This document shows positions 23,560-34,849 of a stretch of DNA of 64,000 nucleotides, piece after piece; within the stretch, counting starts at the first letter, position 1; every line of letters begins with the position of its first letter. The translations under genes were made by a program, and so were the position numbers. A model generated the notes under the pieces. That model was not told the origin of the DNA. It did not search any database and was given only the letters and a program-made list of their open reading frames with translations. The stretch comes from Datnioides undecimradiatus (lineage: Eukaryota; Chordata; Actinopteri; Lobotiformes; Datnioididae). Location of the stretch: positions 9,411,001 to 9,475,000 of the forward strand of contig WARS01000012.1 of NCBI GenBank assembly GCA_008933995.1, in the 5' to 3' direction.

Positions 23560-26410
23560 TGGAGAAGGGGGTGGTGGAGGCAGTCTAGTGGCTTCAAGAG
23601 GTCCTGGATAGTAGGTGGGGGTGGAAGGACATACACGCACACCTGCACAACCTTGCATTGCTGTCGAAGACACACAAGCTGGGATGGATGCACACACTGG
23701 TATATCACAAACATAGACACAATGCAGCAGACAAAGTGCAAACAAATATGTTTTTCTACATTTTATCTTCATTTGTGTTTCTTAGCTTCCCAGGAAATTT
23801 CTTTTGACTTTCTCAGTTCTTTGTGAGTGGCCTTGTGGGAGAAAAATAAAATGCTGATGGTGAAAAGGTGAAAGACTTTCCAATTAACCCAAGGTCTAAC
23901 TGATGCCTGTGTGTAGATACCGATTATCTACATTTCAACCTTATATCTCAGTATCTCAGTTTGTGGTAAAAATGTAAAATGTTTATCCAGATTAGTGACT
24001 CCTAAGCAAAGTTCTTGTGCCCACCAAGTGTACAACTGCCACAGCTGCCATGGTGTACAGGATGCAGATTCTTGAATAGCTCAACAGATTTGAAACAAAT
24101 AGTATACTATCATTAGAGAATGTACAATGCATCTACGTATCTGTTTGCGTTTAGGAACACGTAATCATCCCTAGAGAACTACAAATGGGTGCAATGATCT
24201 TTGGTAAAACACTGTCCCAATAACCACTGAGTTTACAGTGAATGTGGCATCAGTTAGTAGCAATGGATAAACAGCTGAAATTATCACTAAAAAGGCTGAC
24301 CCCACTGACCTAAACGTTGTCAGTTTACATTCAGTGCTTTCTGGGTGTACTCAGTGAAGTGGTACTTGAGATGTAGACAAAAAAAGTTGATCTAGATGAG
24401 CTGTCATTTCTGGAGGAGGATCTTGTCTATCCCAGACAGCGCTCAACATTCAGCTGTCTCAGGACAAAAAGTTGCACATCGTAAACTTCAACCTGGCGAG
24501 ATTTGTTTGTGACCATGAAATCTGGAGCTCAACAGCAATCTAAACCAGGAGTTTCCTGGCTGAGAACCAGGCAGAGCAGCAGGCCAGATTGAGGAGGTTG
24601 GTCCAGACTTGTATTCTGCTCCGCTCCCTGGCACCAATGTTGACGCTGTGTGAGTGGCAGAGCTCCAGCGCTGTCCTGGCTCCCTTTCTCCACTCTCATC
24701 CATGCTCACCCTCCTGACACGCTGCCCTCTGGCTAGCCCTCCAGTGTGTGGGCATGAGTGTGTGCAAGCGTAAGGGTTCGTGCAGTTGTATCAGTGTCCC
24801 CCAGTGTGCCTGAGCAATCTTTGTGCTTAATTGTTCCTATGCTATGTGTGTTTCGTGTGTATGTGTGGCAGCTGCGTGCCCTCCTCCTGTCGGCCTGTGG
24901 GACAATCAGCCGCTCCCCTGCGACCACAGAGACCGAAGGCACAGGGCAAGAATGTCTTTCACTGACCAAGTGGTTGATGCCAAGATGCACACGTACACGC
25001 ACACACAAGACAAAAGAGCTCACATACATGCTGACACATACGAGTGATTTCATTATTTATCCATACAATTTGATCATGAATAACATTTTACTTATCAATA
25101 CAAACTTATGTGCACAATTGTTCTAGCTAAATTTTACAGAAAGTTCATACATTTGGTGGGATCAGTTAAGATTGATGAATTTGAACCTTTAACCCTTGGC
25201 CTGGGGCGGGCAGTGCTGATCTGAGAGCTGCAGAGTCAAAAAATGGAGAAGCCTAACTTAACCAGCTTTTTAGCTGCTGTTATGTGAAACTATTTCTTCG
25301 AAACTGCTCTGTAGCCGTTATTTTGCACACATAAGAACAAATGACTAGCCGTTTGCAAGCTAACCCTACTCTTCAATAACGCTTTATTGGATTCAGTTAT
25401 GTATCATGTTGATTAAATGCAAGCAGGGATAAACCTCCATTAAAGAGAACACTGAGAGAAATTAGCCTTTGAAAGCTGTAAGTGTGCCAATGTAGCTGGC
25501 TCTCTACACTACACATGTTCTTGCTTTGCTTGGTTAGTGATTAGCTTGCCAGCTACAGTAGTAGTACAGCTGTCTAGCCCTGCAGATAACACAAAGATGC
25601 AAGTTTGGGGAACATGGATGCAATTTAAGAGACTTGAGATGTATCCCAGGTCTCATAGAACTTAACAAACTTCTTTTTTACACCCTTTACATCATGTGAT
25701 TGTCCTCCTTGACAAATGTTCCGGTGATGTTGCCTGATCTTAGCAAGACGGTGTGTAAATGAAATCTACCTGAAATATTATGATGACGTGAAATTACAAT
25801 TAAACGTAATGTCCATATGATGCAATTGCAGTATTATAAGCAGTGCTCTGAAAACATAATACCACATTACACAGTCACATATTTGAAAATTTTACATGCT
25901 AATGTGAAACAGTCACTTTGCAGGGATGATGCACAATACATGTATGATATACCTTCTCATCATCTTCCAAATGGAAATCTTGTTCATGTCATCAACACAA
26001 AGCAACACTACAGAGAACTGGCCAATCTTCACAGTCAAATGGTCCCTCTGACTGATGTGCATGACAGTGTTTTTCACAAGGTTGGAGTACCCTGTTTTAA
26101 CTAGTGGCACAGTGTCACTTTGAGGCAGCTGCTGAAAACGCTCTCTGGGGAGTAGAGGAAAAATGTGAAGGTCAAATCTCACATGGGAAAGGCACTCTGA
26201 GTACTTAAGAGCAGAACAGATGTAATGGAAATGGTTTATGATGTTGCGGCCCCCTGCAGTGATGTCTAATCCTGAGTGTATGTCCTACTAGTTCCAGCTC
26301 TGGAGTGAATTGGGCAAGAAGGAAAACACATGATGCCTGAACACTCCTTTAAGGATGAATAGAACCTCTTTGACCTTAAGTAGCCTCTATATGTATTCCT
26401 AGTTAGCATC

Positions 26411-26437
<27 letters not shown>
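26411..26437. repeat. (TG)n microsatellite
   Basis: A pure TG tract of about 27 bases. Confidence 0.95.
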
Positions 26438-26441
<4 letters not shown>

Positions 26442-26782
26442 TGCATTTGCACTCATTTGCACACCTGCATTTGTCTGCACTACAAGCTCCGAATAAATAA
26501 AATTAGCACATCAAAACTGAAACAAAATCTAGAGGGTTTCTGTGTGGGCTCGTGTGGCGTTAGCAAATTGGAGATCCAGTCTTCATTAGTCATCACCACA
26601 TTCAGAAGAATAAAGGCTCTTCTCCGCCAATAAAGCTTTTGTTGAAGGATAAAGCTGGAAAATATTCAGTTTTTTGAGTAATGATCCCCTTCTTATTGTA
26701 TGTAAACACGGCTGTGTGCGCACTTTGACCAATTATGCAAGTAAGGTAAAACCCTAATCTCTGTAAATTAAAGAACCCCCCT

Positions 26783-26787
26783 ACACA

Positions 26788-26836
<49 letters not shown>
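26783..26836. repeat. (AC)n microsatellite
   Basis: An AC tract of about 54 bases, with one extra A near the start. Confidence 0.95.
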
Positions 26837-26838
<2 letters not shown>

Positions 26839-28593
26839 TGCTGCATCTCAGTCCTTTTATTCTAATTTACCGTCCACAATTCCTTTCAAAATGGAACAGG
26901 CAATCTAAATGGAAACCTCATTAGCATTTCATACATAAACAACAGCCTTTTGGAAAGACTATTTAGGTGTATTTCCTGCCGAAGTCCCTCCTCTTGTGTC
27001 AGGCCGGTCTGCAGAAGCTTTAATGGATGGTCAGACCTCTGAATATCATCCCAGTCTTTTTCCCTTATCAATATGTGATGAGGGCTTGGAAACCAGAGAT
27101 GGACGACGATTTCCCACCAGTTCAGAGAGGTGAAGGTTACTCCTGTTGAAGGTCCTTCCCTGATATATGTGAGTCATTCCTTTCTTGGTTTCGTTTGCCA
27201 GTGAGGAAATTGCATTTATCAGTGTGATCTAACACTTATTTGTACATGTAATCACTAACACTCAGGGGTTCCTCTGGGGCTATAAAACAGGCTTAGGGCA
27301 TTTTGCCTCTGCCACATTTTGCTTTGTGCCACAATGAAGGATCTAATTAGTGAGGGACCCCCATCATGTGTCTTCTATTAGCTGTTGCACATAAAGAATA
27401 GCTCTGTGGCTATCCCCAATAAATGAGGAGCTGAATCCGCTGTCTATGTCACGCTGGGAGGGGCGCTTCTTTAGCAAAGCTGGTTGACCCTGTTTATGCC
27501 TGACTCTAATCAGGAGCAGTCCAGAGGGCGCCATGATGGCAATAAAACACCATACACACCCTCTTCTTGTCTCTGTTTCTGCCTTTGCCCTCCTCTGTGC
27601 ATCCCACCCAAGGTAACACACAAACATGATGTGGAGCCCCCCAAGAGGGGCACCAAGGAGGAGGTTATAAACCATTATAAGCCAGGTTAGCCTACAGTGA
27701 CAGCCCAGCTTGTTCCTCCTTCTTTGAGCAGGTCCGCGTGCTGGGCAGTCCCAGCCTCTCATCCACCTAGCTGAATAGAACCACAGGGCTCTGGCTCCAC
27801 AGAGATAGTGTTATCTGGGCCGCCACGGGGCTCCGATCGCAGCCGTGTACACACACGCTCAGCGGGCAGCGCACACATCAGGCGTGAGTGCAGACAAAGA
27901 AACATGTGGACCAACACAAACATTATGGGCATATAATGTCAGCACACACAAGCACATGGTCACAGACAAACAGAGACAAATGTGAAAGTTCACACACATG
28001 TTTTGTTACAATGGGCTCCTCTTTACCCTTCAACTTGAGCATGATAGTGATACTGGTTTTTCTTCCTCAACTTTCCTCATACTTCCTCTGCAAACTGAGG
28101 CAACCTCTTGACCTATACGTGGTCATAAAATGACCTGCAGCTGACAAAGGATCAGCCGCTCCATCAGCTGGAGTGATTTTCTCTATGCAGGACGGCAAGT
28201 GGTCGCACGCCTGGGCCTGGAAACTAGCTGTAGTCCCTGCTGTTTTTAGGAATCTGAGTTATTCCACCCATTCCTGGAGATCTCCACACATGACCTGTCG
28301 CCACTGGGAGCCACAAGCCAGAGGGACGCGGATAAGCCGCATTTCTTCCCTTTTCCTCCAGCAATTTCAATTAAAAAGAGATTTGAGGTGGAAAAGCACA
28401 TTTTCATACAAGGCATGCAACCGAAATCCTGGAAAAGGGTGAGAAAATATGCAGTGGTAAGTTTCGAGTGCATTTTCTATAACACTCTCTTTTTTGTGGA
28501 GGTTGCTCTGATAGATGCAAGGTCAACATGTGGCATGGGCCGCCCACATGGATGCATGGCCTCAAACTTCCTGGTTTTGGAGAGAAAGAAAGC

Positions 28594-28625
28594 GTTATAT
28601 TTCACTGCATTAATGCAGTGATAAC
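28594..28625. other. Perfect 20-bp palindrome with flanking GTTA/TAAC
   Basis: Bases 28,602-28,621 read TCACTGCATTAATGCAGTGA, which is its own reverse complement. It is flanked by GTTA (28,594-28,597) and TAAC (28,622-28,625), themselves reverse complements, with a 4-base bulge on the left. The core contains ATTAAT, a homeodomain-type half-site pair. It could be a dimeric transcription-factor site or the end of an old inverted-repeat element. No function is shown. Confidence 0.6.
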
Positions 28626-29159
28626 ACTCTCTCAGCTCTCTCTTACATCTTGGATTTTTCACAATTAAAACCTGGACTGTTCCATACTCTGGACGTATTC
28701 CATCTAGCTCCCATACACAGAGACAAACACACAGGTTTATTTGTCACTGGAATACGTCTCTTTAATTACCAATAAATGGGCAGTGTCTTTATTTTACAAA
28801 ACTATAATTTGGAGTTGACAAAAGTATTAATTAAAGAGTTGTTTGTCATCTCATTACACTGATTGGATCCTGAGGCTTGCAATCAAAACTCCTGATTAGC
28901 TATAAAGAACATGAACTTAATACAATCTTGGACATAATGGTTGTACTTTGTGTTGCCTGCGTGGCCCAGAGTTATCTTTTCTTCATGAACCTTGGGGTCC
29001 TCAAGCTAAAATCTCCTGCATATTTCTAAACCAAGAATTTAACAAATCTTTATTTATTTGTTCTTTTTGCTTATACCTACTCAGTGTTCTTTTGTGTTAT
29101 TATTAGCCCTAGATTATTTTATATCCTCATGCTCATGGATTGCATATTGCAAATACTTA

Positions 29160-29360
29160 GATTGTTTGAACACAAATGTTTAGTGCTAATTTGCGATCAT
29201 TAACATGCTAACACGCTTATTATAAACATTATACCAACATGGCACTGTTGTATTGAAATTGTCAGAATTGTCACTGTAAATCGTGTTAGCATTGATGCTA
29301 AAGCATTGTGCTTAAAGCACCCTTGTCGCAAAGTACAACCTCAGGGAGCTGCTGCACAGC
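29160..29360 (+). repeat. Dispersed teleost repeat, copy 2
   Basis: The segment has the phrase order CATGCTAACA, GTTAGCATTGATGCTAAAGC, then AAAGCAC, then AAGTACAACCTCAGGGAGCTG. This matches a fish repeat family whose other part is seen inverted at 62,640-62,700 (TACTTAGGCA, then TTAAGCTAAATGCTAAC). It is diverged and non-coding. Confidence 0.5.
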
Positions 29361-29884
29361 TTGTTGACTTTTGTGTCTTATTTGTTAAAGTCTTTTGTAA
29401 GAAATGATTGAAAAGTGATAAATGCTTCTTTATTTTATGTATTTTTATGTTTTAAACCCGTTGCCCTGCAAATGTTAATCACTTCAGTCTGACCTCAGAA
29501 TGGCATTAAGGTAAGTAAGTGCCTTGGCTCAAGATATGAGTACTGTTTTCATCAAAAGTGATCAAAGAGGTTACTTCACACTTCTCAAAAACAAATTTTA
29601 TGCTGAACATATAATGTGCTACTCTCTAAAGTATCTGATTATATTATATTGTAGATCTCTTTCTGCTATCATATCTACCTGCTGTATGCTTCAAATACCT
29701 GGCGAGCCCAGACCTGTCTGAGCTGATTAATGATAAACCCTGATAGCCCCTTTTATCTCTTAATTGCACACACACTGAGCTCTAACTCAAACAATAATCT
29801 GGACCACTGCTGTATATTGCGCTCCAACGTGTGTGGGTGTTTCACGGCGACAAGTGACCGAAACATGTTTTTGTTATTGTTCTT

Positions 29885-31602
29885 CCTTTAATTGACACCA
29901 TTTATTGCATCGAGGCATGATTGCATTTTTAAACAGCTTAAAAAAGTACAAATGAAAATAACACAGTGAGATTAAAGTGTTCGTATCAAACTCGATCAAT
30001 ATGATACAATAAGAAAAAATCTGGCCTTTAAGAGTTGGATTTTTATGAACCTGCTCATAATTTGTCCCCTCAAACCAACAGAGTTATTACACTCTAAAAC
30101 GTATTTTGATATTCAGATTTGTGAAACCAAATATACAAATAAAAAAGACACCAAAGTAATCAATAAGGACAAAGGGAAATCCATCACCCAGTGACAGAAA
30201 ACAGAAACTCTTATTATCTTATTAATCAACACAGAAACACCAATGAACTGCATATTCCTTATCAACAAATTTGGCGAAATATAATCAGCAAATGCCCAGT
30301 TTTTTGTTTTTTTTTTAGATATTTGAAAAGAAAAACAGTATATGTAAGCAAAAACAGAAAAAGATAGACCACTTATTGCAGTGTTGAGTTAATTGTTCCA
30401 AGAGAATCTGATATGGACAGTTACAGCATATGCATCACTTTCATTACGGTCAGTAAACTTTAAAAAACATAATTTTAATACGATAAAAAATAAAACTAAA
30501 CATCCTGAAAAACAAAGCTGTCCCGCTTTCCTAAAACTTGCTGCCTATCAAAGTGCATAATGTTTGATTTTCAGGGCTGACAAGAAGGTGATCGATTTCA
30601 GGTCTGCTCCTCTTTTTGCTTTGCAATACATAACTGTAGACAAATGGCAAATGTTCCTGCCTAGCTTCGTGCTATATACTTTAGTGAATATATATATATT
30701 AAATTGACTATATAACAAAGTCATAAATGACTGATTTTCTAATCTCAGACTATGGATTTAAAGTTCTCTTGTTATCCATCCTGCCTCAACTTTCATTATC
30801 ACATCAACATAGATCAGCTGATTTCACTGCATGTTAGTACAAAAATGTTTAATGCTAATGTAGCAAAATAGAATCCTGTATGTCTTCTCGCTCCCACTGT
30901 GACAGTGCTTGTTTGCGGAGAGTGCTTTGAAGGAGGGTGGTTGGGTTTTCTTCTCTCGTCGTTTCATCAAAAACCCGGCGGCGATTAATAACTGCAGTTC
31001 AGTCAGCTTCAGCACTCAGTTGAACACCTTCTCCCCTTACCAGCTGCCTGACATTTGAGCTGTTTACGGTTCCACAAGGATGATAATTTGTCCAGTTTTC
31101 AGCACACAGTCAACTTTTCCTTCCTTATTCCTTCTTGAAAAAAAAATTGCTGCCATCATTCTACAGAGAGCGATAATCCCTCGCAGTCCACATGAAACGG
31201 TCATTTGGTTGATGAATGTTTCTCTCTTGTTTTGATATATCAGTGCTGTGCCATATTGCTCACTGCTTCCTGTCAATCATCTGACACCTTTAGGGAGAAA
31301 TGGGATGTTGCCCAACAAACCTTATAGTCAGATCAATGTTTTTTAAGAGATCATTGGGTTCATGATTCCCCTTTAAGATAGGTTTGATGTGATCATGTTG
31401 GTATATTAACAAAAAGGACAATAAAATATAAATTACAAACACGTTGTATTGCAGAATGATTGGAGGGGATGCAGAAGTAACTGGGCTGTAGTACTAAGCA
31501 GTATTATCCTTTTGGGAGTGATCAAGGGTTGGACTGGTAATCAGAGATGTTCAGGTCATTGGATGTAAATAATTAGCAGTCAATGAGGTTTGGGGTCAAA
31601 GG
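29885..31602 (-). other. foxj1b: Probable foxj1 3' UTR
   Basis: This AT-rich segment directly downstream of the foxj1 stop codon has no recognisable repeat or gene. The first canonical AATAAA on the minus strand lies at 29,906-29,901, giving a 3' UTR of about 1.7 kb. Earlier ATTAAA variants at about 30,853-30,848 and 30,478-30,473 could give shorter forms. The extent is inferred from motifs only. Confidence 0.4.
29901..29906 (-). terminator. Candidate poly(A) signal for foxj1
   Basis: AATAAA on the minus strand (TTTATT on the plus), the first canonical hexamer downstream of the foxj1 stop codon. Confidence 0.4.
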
Positions 31603-33164
<1,562 letters not shown>

Positions 33165-33752
33165 CTGCCAGCTGGGCTCCGCGTGTCTGTAGTAGCAGAA
33201 ATTCTCCGTTATCCAGTTATAGATTGTGGACAGAGTCACTTTGGGCTGTTTGCTGGCCTGCATGGCCATGCAGATGAGAGAAGCGTAGGAATAGGGCGGT
33301 TTGACTTTAGGGTTGGTTTTGTAGTCGACCTCCACGGGCGGGCTGGCCTGGATGGGGATCTGTGGGTAGCCGTTCCCTGGATGTGCGCAACTGGCGAACC
33401 GCGGTGCCGCGGTGGAGTCGCTGCCGGAGGTGACCGGGCTCCCGAGGTAAGGAGGCATCCCGGTGGCGGCGGTGTCACCCGCTGGTGGGCTGGACGGCGA
33501 GTCGGTGCCACCTCTGGGGAAGCCGAGCCGCTTGAGATAGAGGTGCTGCTGGGAGGACGGGCAGCCCGGTCCAGCTCCGTTGGGTCGCTCCGGGTCCGCG
33601 CTGAGGATGGAGAAATTCTGGAGCCAGTGGAGGCTGGTCAGGCTGTCGTCCATGGGGACAGAGTCGGACCCGGTGACCTGATCTTCCGGGTAAACCTCCA
33701 ACCATTTCTCCTTAAACTTGTTGGCAATGTCGGGGCTTGTCAGAACCGGCAT
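33165..33752 (-). CDS. foxj1b: Forkhead box J1 (FoxJ1), first coding exon
   Basis: This exon encodes residues 1-196. The start is ATG at 33,752-33,750, with A at -3, giving [17 protein letters not shown]. The upstream in-frame TTG (33,794) is not a credible vertebrate start. The FOXJ1 signature [16 protein letters not shown] is at 35-50. A Pro/Ser/Gly-rich linker follows. The forkhead domain begins [19 protein letters not shown] at 151 and the exon ends at ...HAEPSWQ before a GTAACC donor. The N-terminus resembles what I recall of fish Foxj1b/Foxj1.2 rather than Foxj1a, hence the symbol. The family is certain; the a/b assignment is less so. The gene runs head-to-head with ubald1. Regulation in other vertebrates involves cilium-patterning signals, but no specific site for that is proved here. 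Confidence 0.95.
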
Positions 33753-33819
33753 CCTGGCTTTGTGCGCGCGGTGAGGGCTGAAGATGATCCTCAAATCGGC
33801 ATTTAAAGTTTTGTTTTAC

Positions 33820-34290
33820 CTTAAAATCAAAGAAAAAAGTAAAAAATAAAAAAAAATCTTTTAAATTATTTTAAATGAATCATCCAGATGCCGCACAAAT
33901 CGTCACGGATGAAATATTGATTGGTTAAATTATTGCAAACAAGCAATAAATTAATCCCACAAACTGCCAAATGATGCGTAATTTCCCTACCTCCAGTGCA
34001 GCCTCTTTGGAGCTGATTCTCTGTGTGCACCTGTTGCAGTACGTCCCTGCCTCTTCTCTCCAAGGGCTCAGCGTATCCAGTCACTGCGCAACAAGTGCGG
34101 CGGGGGGAGGGCGAGTAGCATCCAGCAGTAGCGCATATGGAGAAAAAAAGAGTATAGACGCCACTCAGGACCGATCCATTCCGACTCGGGCGAACCAGGC
34201 TGTTACTCATCCAAACGCTCGGCTCCGCTCGAGTGTCCGTGGGAGGTCAAGATGTGAGAATGTGTGGAGGTTGGGAAATAAGTCGCTCAT
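33820..34290 (-). other. foxj1b: Probable foxj1 5' non-coding exon and intron
   Basis: On the minus strand a good donor (CTGGAG|GTAGGG, exon end 33,991) and a pyrimidine-rich acceptor (...TTTGATTTTAAG, exon start 33,819) would join a 5' non-coding exon to the first coding exon across a 171-base intron (33,990-33,820). Human FOXJ1 also has a 5' non-coding exon. The 5' limit is unknown; 34,290 is a guess from the upstream TTTAAA at 34,318. An ATG at 34,210 would open an upstream frame if it lies in the transcript. Confidence 0.4.
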
Positions 34291-34317
34291 AAAGCCCGAG
34301 AGACTGCCCACCATCCC

Positions 34318-34346
34318 TTTAAACGCCTGAGGGGATTTCTGATTGG
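34318..34346 (-). promoter_or_regulatory. Candidate foxj1 core promoter: CCAAT box and TTTAAA
   Basis: On the minus strand a CCAAT pentamer (34,346-34,342) lies about 20 bases upstream of TTTAAA (34,323-34,318), just ahead of the GC-richer segment that would be the 5' exon. The order fits a promoter firing toward foxj1. The spacing is tight and no start site is observed. Confidence 0.35.
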
Positions 34347-34378
34347 CTGGCTATCCTTGCTTCTCCAGGTTTCACTTT

Positions 34379-34381
<3 letters not shown>

Positions 34382-34447
<66 letters not shown>

Positions 34448-34449
34448 AC
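34382..34449. repeat. (TC)n then (CA)n microsatellite
   Basis: A TC tract of about 30 bases (34,382-34,411) is followed by a CA tract (34,414-34,449), placed immediately upstream of the candidate foxj1 promoter. Confidence 0.95.
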
Positions 34450-34589
34450 CTTTTCTCGCTCCTTCCCTGTAACTCAAACACACAAAGGGATGGCCACTCA
34501 AATGAACGTGGAATGAGTGCACCGCAGGCTCACTGCAGCGGGAACAGTCAGTTTGCCGTTTCTCTGCCTTTAATCTTTGTCTCCATCCC

Positions 34590-34740
34590 GGAAACCGGCT
34601 GAAATGTGACCTCTGTGGCGCGCGTCACGCCCCCCCACCCCCCACGCTCTCCACTCCACCCCGTCCCCGCTGCCGCTGAAAAAAGACGCGCCACAGGTCC
34701 CGCTTGTAGCGCACGTTCGCACCTGCGAGGAAAGCAGCCC
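34590..34740. promoter_or_regulatory. GC/CpG-dense segment between foxj1 and ubald1
   Basis: This segment is C-rich with many CpG dinucleotides (for example GTGGCGCGCGTCACG and GACGCGCCAC), in contrast to its AT-rich neighbours, and contains a CACCTG E-box. It is about 0.85 kb upstream of the foxj1 start codon. It may be part of a CpG-island promoter or an enhancer. Confidence 0.4.
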
Positions 34741-34849
34741 ACTTTAACGGACAAGCCTGTATTTACCGTGTCTCTCTTTACTGCGGACAATTTACCTTTC
34801 AGTAGATTCCAAACTAATCCTCTTTCAAAAGCGCACCGTTAAAGAAACA

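Larger units (their letters stand above)
19011..29159. other. Gene-free stretch
   Basis: No exon, RNA gene or intact element is recognised in this 10 kb. It contains several microsatellites, listed separately. Two blocks look like conserved non-coding DNA by composition, about 26,860-27,080 and 27,290-27,780, and there is a perfect 20-base palindrome at 28,602-28,621. The rest is ordinary AT-rich intergenic sequence with TAGC/GCTA-rich stretches (for example 25,260-25,600) that may be old repeats. Confidence 0.5.

Noticed and set aside
33753..33794. N-terminal extension of FoxJ1 (14 residues)
   Set aside because: It would start at TTG. The ATG at 33,752 has good context and gives the MPVL start I recall for fish Foxj1b.
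33183..33806. Plus-strand 207-codon open frame
   Set aside because: It is antisense to the foxj1 first coding exon, and the opposite strand encodes the conserved forkhead start.
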